The translations under genes and the position numbers were made by a program. DNA of 64,000 nucleotides from Modicisalibacter radicis (lineage in GTDB: Bacteria; Pseudomonadota; Gammaproteobacteria; Pseudomonadales; Halomonadaceae): NCBI RefSeq assembly GCF_900961225.1, contig NZ_CAAHFN010000011.1, positions 87,984 to 151,983 on the forward strand, written 5' to 3'. The notes under the pieces were generated by a model. It was not told the origin of the DNA, did no database searches, and worked only from the letters and a program-made list of their open reading frames with translations. Shown here in pieces: positions 54,286 through 64,000 of the stretch (the stretch's first letter is position 1; every line of letters begins with the position of its first letter).

Positions 54286-55810
54286 ACACGATGTGCTGAT
54301 CATTGGTGGCGGGGTAGCCGGGCTGACGCTAGCGCTCGAACTCGCCGATCGCCGCTGCGTCACCTTGCTGCGCCCGACGCGCGATGAGATCGGTGCCAGC
54401 GCCTGGGCACAGGGGGGGATCGCCGCCGTGCTGGCCCCCCAGGATACCCTTGAAGCGCATGTGCGGGACACCTTGGTCGCCGGTGACGGTCTGTGCGACG
54501 AGCGAGCCGTACGCTTCACCGTCGAGCACGGCCCCGCTGCCATCGCATGGCTGATCGATCAGGGGGTGCCGTTCACCCGCGATACGTCAACCGACGCCCC
54601 CTACCCCTATCACTTGACCCGCGAGGGCGGTCACGGCACACGACGCATCATTCATGCCGCCGATGCCACGGGCCGGGCCGTTGTAGACACGCTGCTCGCA
54701 CGGGCCAACGCGCATCCACGAATTCGTCTGATCGCCGACCAGCAGGTCATCGAGCTCTGCGCCGATCGCCAGGGTTGCTGCGGGGCATTGAGCCTCGACA
54801 CCGAGGGCCGCCTGCAGCGGCTTCGGGCGCGGGACACCGTGCTGGCCACCGGCGGCGCCAGCGGCCTCTACCGGCACACCACCAGCCCCAACCCGGCGTG
54901 CGGCGAAGGCATGGCCATGGCCGCTGCACTGGGCGCGCGTCTGGTCGACCTGGAATTTCAGCAGTTCCACCCCACCTGCCTCTACGATCCCGAGGGCCCG
55001 GCGTTCTTGATCAGCGAAGCGGTACGCGGCGAAGGGGGCGTCCTGCGCGATACGCAGGGGCGACGCTTCATGCCGGACTACGACGAACGCGGCGAACTGG
55101 CGCCGCGGGACATCGTCGCGCGAGCGATTCAGGCAGAGATGCAACGTGCGGGAAGCCAATACGTTGCACTGGATATCACGCACCTGCCCGCGAAGACCAT
55201 CGAGCACCATTTTCCGACCATCGTCGCGCATTGCCGGACCCGCGGCATCGACATCCGCCACGAGCCGATCCCGGTGGTTCCGGCGGCTCATTACAGTTGC
55301 GGGGGCGTTGCGACGGGCCTCGACGGCGCCAGCGACATAGCGCACCTCTATGCGATCGGCGAGGTTGCCCGCACGGGACTGCACGGGGCCAACCGCATGG
55401 CCAGCAACTCACTGCTGGAATGCCTGGTGTTCGCGCGCTCCGCGGCCGAAGCACTGCGCCATGACCATGACCGGCCGCTGGACTGCGAATGCCCCGCCAC
55501 GTCACTCGACGAATGGGCACCAATGCCCCCCGACGGAGAGGCGAATGCGCTGCTCGAGCGGTTACGCGACGTGATGAGCGAACATGCCGCCATCGTGCGC
55601 AGCGACGCCGGCCTGATGACGGCACAAGACCAGTTGAAAGCCCTGAAGCGCGACGGCGACCGATTGAATGAGCGCTACCGGCCGACCGTTGCGACCCGAC
55701 GCCTCGGTCATGCCTTGACGGTGGCCACCGCACTCGTCGAAGCGGCTTTGCAGCGCCGCGAATCGCGCGGCCTGCATTACAATCGCGATCACCCGCCCAT
55801 CCAGACGTGA
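54272..55810 (+). CDS. nadB: L-aspartate oxidase
   Basis: A 512-residue FAD enzyme that makes iminoaspartate, the first step of NAD synthesis. The FAD motif is DVLIIGGGVAGLTLAL; the substrate domain has GASAWAQGGIAAVL, TREGGHGTRRIIHAADATG and HPAxH-type VVPAAHYSCGGV with the catalytic Arg/His; LHGANRMASNSLLECLVF is the second FAD contact. The C-terminal helical domain is present. It is distinguished from succinate dehydrogenase by length and the lack of sdh neighbours. Confidence 0.96.
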   Translation: MTESEHDVLIIGGGVAGLTLALELADRRCVTLLRPTRDEIGASAWAQGGIAAVLAPQDTLEAHVRDTLVAGDGLCDERAVRFTVEHGPAAIAWLIDQGVPFTRDTSTDAPYPYHLTREGGHGTRRIIHAADATGRAVVDTLLARANAHPRIRLIADQQVIELCADRQGCCGALSLDTEGRLQRLRARDTVLATGGASGLYRHTTSPNPACGEGMAMAAALGARLVDLEFQQFHPTCLYDPEGPAFLISEAVRGEGGVLRDTQGRRFMPDYDERGELAPRDIVARAIQAEMQRAGSQYVALDITHLPAKTIEHHFPTIVAHCRTRGIDIRHEPIPVVPAAHYSCGGVATGLDGASDIAHLYAIGEVARTGLHGANRMASNSLLECLVFARSAAEALRHDHDRPLDCECPATSLDEWAPMPPDGEANALLERLRDVMSEHAAIVRSDAGLMTAQDQLKALKRDGDRLNERYRPTVATRRLGHALTVATALVEAALQRRESRGLHYNRDHPPIQT

Positions 55811-55834
55811 GACTCGAGTCGTGCACCGCACGAC

Positions 55835-56221
55835 TCACTCGCTCCAGAGCAGCAGGCGACGCAGATGCCAGCGTTGTCCGGACTCGACACTGTCCACCCA
55901 TAGCCAATGGCGCCTGCCCGCCACGTCCAGCCCCGCCAGGAACGGACCGAGATAGGCACAGGAGACCACGACCGGCTGCCAGCCCCGTTCCGTTTTGCGC
56001 TGCCAGCCATTGCCCTGCCCGGGCACCCAACGAAGCGTCAGGGCACGGGCCTGACGCCATTCCCGGCAGAGCCCCACGACCATCGTCACGCTCGAAGCGA
56101 ACGCCAGCCACGCCGGACCATAGCACGCGACCAGGGCACACACGGCCAGTGCCAACAGCGTCGAGCACGCCAGCCCCAGCCTAGAGGGTGCGATACTGAT
56201 CGTTACCGGACGTCTCAGCAT
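55835..56221 (-). CDS. YgfX (CptA)-like membrane protein
   Basis: A 128-residue protein with two hydrophobic helices near the N-terminus (LGLACSTLLALAVCALVAC, WLAFASSVTMVVGL) followed by a small soluble domain with LRWVPGQGNGWQ. This is the layout of YgfX/CptA, encoded after sdhE in many gammaproteobacteria and once described as the toxin of a pair. Its start lies 41 bases inside sdhE, so they are one unit. Confidence 0.75.
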   Translation of the reverse strand: MLRRPVTISIAPSRLGLACSTLLALAVCALVACYGPAWLAFASSVTMVVGLCREWRQARALTLRWVPGQGNGWQRKTERGWQPVVVSCAYLGPFLAGLDVAGRRHWLWVDSVESGQRWHLRRLLLWSE

Positions 56222-56462
56222 ATTCGACGATCATCTTGACGATCCGCCGCAGCGTGTCGTCCTGCGGCCAGTCGCGGCGCATCAACCAGATGAAGAGGTC
56301 CTGGTCTTCCTGTTCGATCAGGGCCTGAAAGGCGGACTGATCCGCCTCGTCGAGATCGCCGTAACGATGCTCGAGAAAGGGGATCAGCAGCAGGTCGAGC
56401 TCCCACATCCCACGACGTGAGTGCCAGTACAGGCGCTTCAATGTGGTGTCTTCGGTCACCAT
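56181..56462 (-). CDS. sdhE: Succinate dehydrogenase assembly factor SdhE
   Basis: A 93-residue protein (YgfY/CptB/Sdh5) that helps attach FAD to SdhA and FrdA. The signature is [21 protein letters not shown] with the RGxxE motif, then [22 protein letters not shown]. Length is normal. It leads ygfX on the minus strand and diverges from ihfB. Confidence 0.93.
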   Translation of the reverse strand: MVTEDTTLKRLYWHSRRGMWELDLLLIPFLEHRYGDLDEADQSAFQALIEQEDQDLFIWLMRRDWPQDDTLRRIVKMIVEYAETSGNDQYRTL

Positions 56463-56662
56463 TAACCTCTTTTGCGCGGATGAAACGGATCGTGATTATA
56501 CGCACCGGGCAAGCAGCACGACACGCTCGTGACGACAGTCTTGGCTGCCAGCTCCGGTACATGCCGGCTAGTGCGTTGTTTTCTCACGGTTCGGGCAGTA
56601 TGCTGACGAAAACAACAAGACGTGCCCTGCCGCAGGCAGGCCATCCGTGTGGAGTGGAAGCG

Positions 56663-56959
56663 ATGACCAAGTCCGAGTTGATCGAACAAATCGCCATGCG
56701 ACAGCCCGAGCTGTCCATCAAGGAAGTCGAAGCCGCCGTGCGCATCATCCTCGATGATATCACGGGCGAACTGGCCGATGGCGGCCGGGTCGAGATCCGC
56801 GGTTTCGGCAGTTTCTCGTTGCACTATCGAGAGCCCCGCGTCGGGCGCAACCCGAAGACCGGTGATCCGGTCGATTTGACGGGCAAGTTCGTGCCACACT
56901 TCAAGCCGGGCAAGGAGTTGCGCGAACAGGTCAACGCCAGCCGCGCGCTGGGTTACTGA
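56663..56959 (+). CDS. ihfB: Integration host factor subunit beta
   Basis: A 98-residue DNA-bending protein. The start [22 protein letters not shown] and the beta-arm [14 protein letters not shown] with its intercalating Pro identify IHF-beta rather than HU. GGAG stands 10 bases before the ATG. lapA and lapB follow as in Pseudomonas and E. coli; rpsA, the usual upstream neighbour, is absent and sdhE diverges instead. Confidence 0.94.
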   Translation: MTKSELIEQIAMRQPELSIKEVEAAVRIILDDITGELADGGRVEIRGFGSFSLHYREPRVGRNPKTGDPVDLTGKFVPHFKPGKELREQVNASRALGY

Positions 56960-56992
56960 TGCCCGACACCGTTCTGCCATAAGGAAACCGCT

Positions 56993-57298
56993 ATGCGCTG
57001 GCTCAAAGGTCTGCTCCTCGCCATCATCCTGCTGGTGGTATTGCTGCTGGGGATCCTCTTCGCCGTCAACAACCAGCAGGCGTTGCCTTTGAACTTGATC
57101 TGGGTCGAGTTGCCGCCGGCATCGCTGTCGCTCTGGCTACTCATCGCCCTCGCTTGCGGCGTGATTCTCGGCATGCTCGCAATGACCGGTGTCTATCTGC
57201 GCCTGCGTACCCTGCTTACCCGCGCCCAGCGCCATAACCAGCAACAACGCAAGGAACTCGATCGGCTGCGCATCCAGGAGTTCAAGGATACCCCGTAG
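56993..57298 (+). CDS. lapA: LPS assembly protein LapA (YciS)
   Basis: A 101-residue membrane protein of the DUF1049 family with two transmembrane helices (LKGLLLAIILLVVLLLGILFAV and LSLWLLIALACGVILGMLAM), NNQQALPLN between them, and a short basic cytoplasmic coiled tail. It works with LapB to control LpxC level. The stop is immediately before the lapB ATG. Confidence 0.92.
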   Translation: MRWLKGLLLAIILLVVLLLGILFAVNNQQALPLNLIWVELPPASLSLWLLIALACGVILGMLAMTGVYLRLRTLLTRAQRHNQQQRKELDRLRIQEFKDTP

Positions 57299-58480
57299 AT
57301 GCCTGATCTCAAGCTGCTGGCCCTGATACTGGCGGCAATCGCCATCGGCTGGTGGCTGGGACGGCTCGAAAATCGCCGTCACGCAAGACGCCAGCAACGC
57401 GCATCCCCGTTATCGCGCGACTATTACGTCGGCCTCAACTACCTGCTCAACGAACAGCCCGACCGGGCCATCGAGACCTTCGTCCAGGCGCTCGAGGTCA
57501 ATAGCGATACCATCGAGACACACATCGCCCTGGGCAATCTGTTTCGCTCACGTGGCGAAGCCGATCGCGCCGTCAAGATTCACCAGAACCTGCTGGCCCG
57601 GCCTTCATTGAGCGCACTGCAAAGCGATCAGGTCCAATTCGAATTGGCGCGGGATTTCCTGAATCTGGGGCTCCTGGATCGCGCCGAAAGGATTCTGCTG
57701 GGACTTTTACGGAGCGGCCACGATCCGACCCGACTGAAACCCGCCAAACTCTTGCTGGTGGATCTCTACGAACGCGAACGCGAGTGGGCCAAGGCCCTGG
57801 AAGTGGCCCAGCCGCAGCTGATCCGCGAGGATGCCGACGTTCGTCGCTCGGCCGCTCACTGGCTTTGCGAACTGGCCCAACAGGACATGCACGCCGTCAG
57901 CCCGGCCCTGGCTCGCAAGCGTCTACGCCAGGCCTTGAGCATCGACGACCGCTGTGTACGAGCCAACTGGCTGATCGCCGAACTGGAGCGGGAAGCCGGC
58001 AATTACAAGGCAGAGATTCGCACGCTTCAGCGCCTCGCCCGCCAGGACCATGATTTCACGCCCATCGTGCTGGAGCCGCTGCGAGACGCCTATCTCAAGC
58101 TCGAGGACGAAAAAGGCCTGGCGCGTTGCCTGCGTCAATGGGTCAACGAAGCGCCGCATATCAGCACGGTGATCATGCTGGCCCGTCTAACCGAGCAGCA
58201 TGAAGGAACCAGCGCGGCTGCCGATGTCATCAGCGATCAGCTCGCCGCGACCCCAAGCTTGCGCGGGATCGACTACCTGATGGATCTCTACGTTGCCGAA
58301 GCCGGGCCCGAGCAGCAGCATTTCTCGCTGCTCAAGCAACACACCGGGAAATTGCTGGAGTCCCGGCCGCGCTTTCGCTGCCACCGTTGCGGCTTCGAAG
58401 GCATCCAGTTGCATTGGCAGTGTCCGCAGTGTCGCAGCTGGGGGATGATCAAGCCGATCACCGGCCTGGAGGGTGAGTGA
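57299..58480 (+). CDS. lapB: LPS assembly protein LapB (YciM)
   Basis: A 393-residue inner-membrane protein anchored by one N-terminal helix (LLALILAAIAIGWWLG), with TPR repeats through about 60-330 (DYYVGLNYLLNEQPDRAIETFVQ first) and a C-terminal rubredoxin-like metal site, CHRCGFEG and CPQCRSWG. It recruits FtsH to LpxC in E. coli. It starts the base after the lapA stop and converges with pyrF. Confidence 0.95.
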   Translation: MPDLKLLALILAAIAIGWWLGRLENRRHARRQQRASPLSRDYYVGLNYLLNEQPDRAIETFVQALEVNSDTIETHIALGNLFRSRGEADRAVKIHQNLLARPSLSALQSDQVQFELARDFLNLGLLDRAERILLGLLRSGHDPTRLKPAKLLLVDLYEREREWAKALEVAQPQLIREDADVRRSAAHWLCELAQQDMHAVSPALARKRLRQALSIDDRCVRANWLIAELEREAGNYKAEIRTLQRLARQDHDFTPIVLEPLRDAYLKLEDEKGLARCLRQWVNEAPHISTVIMLARLTEQHEGTSAAADVISDQLAATPSLRGIDYLMDLYVAEAGPEQQHFSLLKQHTGKLLESRPRFRCHRCGFEGIQLHWQCPQCRSWGMIKPITGLEGE

Positions 58481-58487
58481 CACGGCG

Positions 58488-59183
58488 CTACAGCTCTCGT
58501 TCGATCGCCTCCAGCGCCGCCATGGGATCCTTGGCCTCGGTCACCGGACGCCCGATCACCAGATGGGTGCTTCCCGCAGCCAGCGCTTCGGCCGGTGAGG
58601 CTACACGCCGCTGATCGCCCTGCCGAGCGAACGCTGGGCGGATTCCCGGGGTGACCTTGAGAAACGTCTCGCCACACAGCTCCCTGAGCCGGCTCGCCTC
58701 CTGCGCCGAACAGACTACGCCATCCAGCCCCGCCTGACGGGCCAGTTGCGCCAGGCGCTCGACCTGCGATTCGGGCGTCACGTCCAGTCCGACCTCGGCC
58801 AGGTCCTGCCGCTCGAGGCTGGTCAGGACCGTCACCGCGATGAGCCGCGTCCTGAAGCGCTGCGCATCGAGACGCTCCCGGGCCGCCTCCAGCATCCGCC
58901 GCCCCCCGGAAGCATGCACGTTGACCATCCATACCCCCTGCTCTGCGGCCGCCTGCACGGCCCCGGCCACGGTATTGGGGATATCGTGGAATTTAAGGTC
59001 GAGGAACACGTCGAATCCCCGCCCGTGCAGCGCCTCGAGCACCGCAGGACCGCTGCGAGTGAACAGCTCCTTGCCCACCTTGAGCCGACAGCGAGCCGGG
59101 TCCAACTGATCGGCCATGCACAAGGCTGCATCCAGCGACGCGTAGTCGAGGGCAATGATCAGCGGCGTGGTTTGACTAAGCAT
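58488..59183 (-). CDS. pyrF: Orotidine 5'-phosphate decarboxylase
   Basis: A 231-residue TIM-barrel enzyme making UMP. The catalytic DxKxxD is in [28 protein letters not shown] and the phosphate loop [12 protein letters not shown] complete the site. TTGGAG precedes the ATG at 59183. Its stop lies 8 bases from the lapB stop on the other strand. Confidence 0.97.
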   Translation of the reverse strand: MLSQTTPLIIALDYASLDAALCMADQLDPARCRLKVGKELFTRSGPAVLEALHGRGFDVFLDLKFHDIPNTVAGAVQAAAEQGVWMVNVHASGGRRMLEAARERLDAQRFRTRLIAVTVLTSLERQDLAEVGLDVTPESQVERLAQLARQAGLDGVVCSAQEASRLRELCGETFLKVTPGIRPAFARQGDQRRVASPAEALAAGSTHLVIGRPVTEAKDPMAALEAIEREL

Positions 59184-59417
59184 GGGGACTCCAAGAGCAA
59201 TTGACCATCCCAGTATACCAGCCCCACCCCGGCGAGCTGCAGCCGGCCCCCCGACAGCGGATGGATAGTGGCAAAAGGCTGACATTATCTATCGGCGAAC
59301 GCTTACGAAAAATGACGAATTTGCCAACATCGCCGCCATGGCGATTGTTTTAGGGTGAGAAAGGTAACTCGCAAGCAAGCAGTAAATCGTCGTCACAACG
59401 ATCAAAGGGGGATAAAG

Positions 59418-59687
59418 ATGGCCAAATTGCTCAAGGCTGCACTCGTCGCGCTAGCCGTCACCCTGGCGTCCTCGACAGCGATGGCCCAGGAGACGAGCCA
59501 GATCAACGTCAATACCGCCGACGAAGCCGAGTTGACCCAACTGCCCGGCATCGGCGAGGTCAAGGCCCATGCCATCATCGTCGACCGGGAAGACAACGGC
59601 AGTTATCAAACGGCCGACGACCTCGCTCGCGTGGAAGGCATCGGCGAAGCCACCATCGAAGACCTGCGCGATCAGGTCACTTTCTAG
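59418..59687 (+). CDS. Secreted ComEA-like helix-hairpin-helix protein
   Basis: An 89-residue protein with a signal peptide (KLLKAALVALAVTLASSTAMA, cut before QETSQ) and a ComEA-type double HhH: INVNTADEAELTQLPGIGEVKA and ADDLARVEGIGEATIEDL. ComEA proteins bind incoming DNA in the periplasm during transformation. AGGGGGA lies before the ATG. No other competence genes are in the window, and such short forms occur in many non-competent species. Confidence 0.9.
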   Translation: MAKLLKAALVALAVTLASSTAMAQETSQINVNTADEAELTQLPGIGEVKAHAIIVDREDNGSYQTADDLARVEGIGEATIEDLRDQVTF

Positions 59688-59780
59688 CCCGCTCAGCCGT
59701 CATCCGCGCGTAACGGGCGTGCCTGCAGGGCTCGCCCGTTCGCTTCGACTCCCCTACTTCCCTTACGACGAATGCGATGC

Positions 59781-60542
59781 CTAGATGCGCAATCCACCGT
59801 CACATTCGATGACGCGTCCGCTGAAATACGCATTCTCGAAGATATAACGCACGCTCTGAGCAATATCCTCAGGCTGCCCAAGCCGGCCCAACGGGACGCC
59901 CCTGGTAATTTTTTCCAGCACATCCGGGCGCATCGATGACGTCATCTCGGTTTCGATAAATCCCGGCGCCACCGCGCCGACCCGTATGCCGTAGCGCGCC
60001 AGCTCCTTTGCCCAGGTCACGGTCAGCGCTGCCACGCCGGCCTTGGACGCGGCGTAGTTGCTCTGCCCCATGTTTCCGGCACGAGAGATGCTGGAAATAT
60101 TGACGATGACCCCCTGCAGGTCGTTTTCCACCATCTGACTGGCCGCCTCGCGCCCGCACAGGAAGACACCGGTCAGATTGACATCGAGCACTTGTTGCCA
60201 CTGGGCCAGAGACATCGTCTTCTCGACCCGCCCCTCCTTCGCCTTGACCAGAAGGCCGTCGCGGGTGATACCCGCATTATTGACCAGCCCCGACACCGGC
60301 CCCAGCCGATCGCGAATCTCCGTGAAGCAACGTGCGACGGAATCCTCGTTGGCAACATCCGCCAAGAACGCTTCAGCGACGATCCCCTGCTCGGAAAGCT
60401 GCCCGGCGGCCCGCGCCAACCCCTCCTCCTCGCGGTCCACCAGTGCCAGCCGCGCGCCGCGCGCACCCAGCAATTCGGCCATGGCCAGGCCCAGCCCCTG
60501 GGCACCACCGGTTATCGCTATGACAGCATCATTAAGCTCCAT
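59781..60542 (-). CDS. FabG-like short-chain dehydrogenase
   Basis: A 253-residue SDR. Cofactor motif ITGGAQGLGLAMAELL, NNAG in VSGLVNNAGITRDG, and catalytic Ser-Tyr-Lys in VNISSISRAGNMGQSNYAASKAG. AVAPGFIETEMTSSM follows as in 3-oxoacyl-ACP reductases. The Asp after the second strand (LALVDREE) suggests NADH preference. GGAGG precedes the ATG. It is not in a fatty-acid cluster, so the substrate is unclear. Confidence 0.9.
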   Translation of the reverse strand: MELNDAVIAITGGAQGLGLAMAELLGARGARLALVDREEEGLARAAGQLSEQGIVAEAFLADVANEDSVARCFTEIRDRLGPVSGLVNNAGITRDGLLVKAKEGRVEKTMSLAQWQQVLDVNLTGVFLCGREAASQMVENDLQGVIVNISSISRAGNMGQSNYAASKAGVAALTVTWAKELARYGIRVGAVAPGFIETEMTSSMRPDVLEKITRGVPLGRLGQPEDIAQSVRYIFENAYFSGRVIECDGGLRI

Positions 60543-60701
60543 GACATCCTCCTCGAAGCCATTCCAATTGTGCAGCGCAATATAAGGCAAGGTAGCATGG
60601 CCTCCCCGATGCCTGCCATCATTGCCGTCGAGCAGAGCCGGCAAACTTGCTTTTTTGCGCCAGTGCCTCCATCTCGGCTACATGACTTCATGGGAGAGCC
60701 T

Positions 60702-61229
60702 ATGCCGATCTTATTGTGCTTCACGCTGTTTGCCTTGCTGGACTTCGTCATCCTGTTTTCGGTCGGATCACACATCGGCCTGCTGACCACGCTGCTGCTG
60801 GTGCTGGGTACCGGTTTCCTCGGGCTGCATCTGGTCAAGCGCGAAGGCGTCTCGACACTCCAACGCGCGCAGCAGCGGTTCGCGCAGGGTGAAATTCCCT
60901 CCGACGAGCTGATGACCGGTGCCGCCTTGATCTTCGGCGGTGCCTTGCTCATGGCGCCCGGCTTTCTTTCCGACGCCCTGGGCTTCATGTGCCTGTTGCC
61001 GAATTCCCGGCGTTTGCTCGGCAAGCTGCTCAAGAAGCTACCCGGTCGCATGAGCGTGTATTCAATGCACAGCCGTTACCGGCCCGGCGACGCAGGATGG
61101 AGCGACGACCCGACGCGCGACACCGCCAACCCGTCCTCCTCCAGGGACGACGCGCCCGAGGACGAGGCAGCCCGCCGTGACGGTCCGCTGGAAGGAGACT
61201 TTCTGGGCCGAGATGACTCGCGGCGGTGA
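60702..61229 (+). CDS. fxsA: FxsA-family membrane protein
   Basis: A 175-residue inner-membrane protein with three to four helices in the first 120 residues (LLCFTLFALLDFVILFSVGSHIG, LTGAALIFGGALLMAPGFLSDALGF-like) and a polar Asp/Arg-rich tail. E. coli FxsA relieves exclusion of phage T7 by plasmid F. It stands directly before groES, a common order in gammaproteobacteria. TGGGAG precedes the ATG. Confidence 0.92.
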   Translation: MPILLCFTLFALLDFVILFSVGSHIGLLTTLLLVLGTGFLGLHLVKREGVSTLQRAQQRFAQGEIPSDELMTGAALIFGGALLMAPGFLSDALGFMCLLPNSRRLLGKLLKKLPGRMSVYSMHSRYRPGDAGWSDDPTRDTANPSSSRDDAPEDEAARRDGPLEGDFLGRDDSRR

Positions 61230-61248
61230 ATTTTTTTCATCGGAAGGC

Positions 61249-61277
61249 CTTGAAAGGCTTTGTCGAGGCCCCATCAA
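61249..61277 (+). promoter_or_regulatory. Sigma-32 heat-shock promoter of groESL
   Basis: CTTGAAA (61249-61255), 13 bases, CCCCATCAA (61269-61277), a perfect -35 and near-perfect -10. Distance to groES is about 130 bases. No CIRCE element was seen. Confidence 0.88.
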
Positions 61278-61410
61278 GTGAGCAGCGATAAGCTTCGGTA
61301 GGCGGCCCGGCCGCAGACCAATGACACTGGCGAGTATCGCTCGCCGCCCGTGAGCCTTGCTCATCAGGGAAATGCGTTTGAGTTATGCAACCATCAGGAG
61401 AACGTGAGCA

Positions 61411-61704
61411 ATGAACATCCGTCCCTTGCACGATCGCGTCGTTGTCCGTCGCGTCGAAGAAGAACAGAAAACCGCTGGCGGTATCGTGCTTCCGGGCAAT
61501 GCCCAGGAAAAGCCGACTCGGGGCGAAGTCCTCGCCATCGGTAACGGCCGGATTCTCGATAACGGTGAAGTGCGCCCGCTGGACGTCAAGGTCGGTGACA
61601 CCGTCATCTTCAAGGAAGGCTTTGGCGTCGAGAAACAGAAGATCGATGGCGAAGAAGTTCTGATCATGAGCGAGTCGGACATTCTCGCCGTCGTTGAAGG
61701 TTGA
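61411..61704 (+). CDS. groES: Co-chaperonin GroES
   Basis: A 97-residue lid of the GroEL chamber. Start [18 protein letters not shown], mobile loop [21 protein letters not shown], end [20 protein letters not shown] precedes the ATG. First gene of the groESL operon, under the heat-shock promoter at 61249. Confidence 0.98.
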   Translation: MNIRPLHDRVVVRRVEEEQKTAGGIVLPGNAQEKPTRGEVLAIGNGRILDNGEVRPLDVKVGDTVIFKEGFGVEKQKIDGEEVLIMSESDILAVVEG

Positions 61705-61760
61705 TCAGCGGGTCCTCAAAGGTTCCCGCCCGGTTATCATTATTTCGTTCATCGCACTAA

Positions 61761-63422
<1,662 letters not shown>

Positions 63423-63467
63423 GCTGCCCGCTCGCCTCCTCTCCACCGCAGCATGCGGTGAAGACTC

Positions 63468-63495
63468 AAGCCCCGCCTCAATGGCGGGGCTTTTT
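63468..63495 (+). terminator. Rho-independent terminator of groESL
   Basis: AGCCCCGCC and GGCGGGGCT form a 9-bp stem with loop TCAAT, then TTTTT, 46 bases past the groEL stop. Confidence 0.93.
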
Positions 63496-63723
63496 CGTTC
63501 CGAACTCTCGACAGCGACGTTCCGGAAAGGATTCAATGGGCGAACACCATCGGGACCGCACAGCTCGCTGGATCATGTGCCACCGGTAGCGTATGCCGAG
63601 CAGTGCGCATGAAGCAGCGGTTTCTCACAGTGTGAGCGGGCCTGAACCAGGGGAAAGCCAACCGGCCAGAGCCTTCCGCGGAAGGAATGTTCACCGGACG
63701 GTTACCAGGACCGTATTCCGCGC
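63496..63723. other. Gap between groESL and rRNA operon, nothing recognised
   Basis: This stretch and the terminators beyond it carry no gene. A minus-strand frame spans it but runs into the 5S rRNA and has no protein character. Confidence 0.6.
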
Positions 63724-63759
63724 ATAAAAAAAGCCCCCGGGATGGCCGGGGGCTTTTTC
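63724..63759 (-). terminator. Bidirectional terminator after the rRNA operon
   Basis: AAAAAAAGCCCCCGG and CCGGGGGCTTTTT with loop GATGG-type; T runs on both strands. Second of two terminators after the 5S gene. Confidence 0.88.
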
Positions 63760-63792
63760 GTGACGAGGCCTGACGAAGGTCGGGACGGCCAC

Positions 63793-63845
63793 TCGTCGGG
63801 CGGCGCTCCGTCGGGCGGCACTCCGTCCGGGCGGTGCTCCGCGAC
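63793..63845. repeat. Short tandem repeat, period about 15
   Basis: CTCGTCGGGCGGCG, CTCCGTCGGGCGGCA, CTCCGTCCGGGCGGTG, CTCCG: three near-copies of CTCCGTCGGGCGGC between the two rRNA-operon terminators. Confidence 0.7.
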
Positions 63846-63865
63846 GCTTCATGGGAAGCCCCGAA

Positions 63866-63903
63866 ACGACAACACCCCCGACCACTGGCCGGGGGTGTCG
63901 AAA
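63866..63903 (-). terminator. Rho-independent terminator after 5S rRNA
   Basis: On the minus strand CGACACCCCCGGCC and GGTCGGGGGTGTTG form a long stem with loop AGT, then TCGTTT. It begins just 6 bases after the 5S gene. Confidence 0.88.
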
Positions 63904-63908
63904 TAAAT

Positions 63909-64000
63909 GCCTGACGATGACCTACTCTCGCATGGGGAAGCCCCACACTACCATCGGCGCTGAGCGGTTTCACTGCTGAGTTCGGCATGGGGTCAGGTGG
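63909..64000 (-). rRNA. 5S ribosomal RNA, 5' part outside window
   Basis: The minus strand reads CCACCTGACCCCATGCCGAA, then the loop region CAGCAGTGAAACCG, TGGTAGTGTGGGGCTTCCCC and the end GTAGGTCATCGTCAGGC, the typical gammaproteobacterial 5S sequence. About 25 bases of its 5' end lie beyond base 64000. It is the last gene of an rRNA operon transcribed leftward. Confidence 0.97.

Overview
The window is 64 kb of GC-rich gammaproteobacterial chromosome. Gene content and order point to a Halomonas-like member of the Halomonadaceae: the gacA/uvrY-uvrC-pgsA-tRNA-Gly-Cys-Leu block, ihfB-lapA-lapB-pyrF, fxsA-groES-groEL, the carboxynorspermidine dehydrogenase/decarboxylase pair, and acidic proteins typical of moderate halophiles. 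The family assignment is inference from gene content; no 16S gene is present (only part of a 5S rRNA at the right edge).

Layout. 0-9 kb: end of purN, dcd, an Mrp/ApbC iron-sulfur carrier, a creatinase-like M24 hydrolase, a membrane coiled-coil protein with a disordered tail, arfB, exoD, an MHYT-GGDEF-EAL c-di-GMP protein and a Mut7-C RNase-like protein. 9-18 kb: yihY, DUF6064, a Tat-exported aldo/keto reductase, TerB-like protein, NCS1 permease, ppiC, rhomboid protease, DUF421 protein, a broken GGDEF fragment, thiI, and a heat-shock hsp20 gene with a sigma-32-type promoter and a ROSE-like leader. 18-31 kb: DNA polymerase II, a PhoD-type phosphatase with a Pho-box-like repeat, the two carboxy(nor)spermidine genes, metG, a CHASE4-GGDEF diguanylate cyclase with a perfect GacA-type palindrome in front, an orphan soluble RnfB and nth. 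31-39.8 kb: a GlcD-type FAD oxidoreductase, a DUF3524 glycosyltransferase (queuosine mannosyltransferase family), GST, hlyU, argG, rnt, an HPF-cold-shock fusion, grxD and argF.

39.8-44.3 kb is the most interesting part. A tight four-gene operon (acyl-CoA dehydrogenase-like, PIG-L deacetylase, NodS-like methyltransferase, family 2 glycosyltransferase) of unknown product is followed on its upstream side by what looks like an unannotated CsrB/RsmZ-type small RNA, with three hairpins carrying GGA in the loop and seven GGA motifs, then tRNA-Ala, then gacA. The operon leader itself has a GGA-loop hairpin plus a GGA in the Shine-Dalgarno, the arrangement of CsrA/RsmA targets. Together these suggest a local Gac-Csr circuit over an undescribed biosynthetic operon; this is inference.

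47.2-52.4 kb is a decaying phage-type element inserted at the 3' end of tRNA-Leu: integrase (with a Trp in place of the usual catalytic Arg), a run of small overlapping early-type genes, a J-domain protein, an rdgC remnant with a stop at codon 2, a secreted small protein and a frameshifted adenine methylase. No structural genes are present. 52.6-64 kb returns to core genes: a zinc-ribbon small protein, a FUSC-family membrane protein, nadB, ygfX-sdhE, ihfB-lapAB, pyrF, a ComEA-like HhH protein, an SDR, fxsA, the groESL operon with a clear sigma-32 promoter, and the 3' end of an rRNA operon transcribed leftward.
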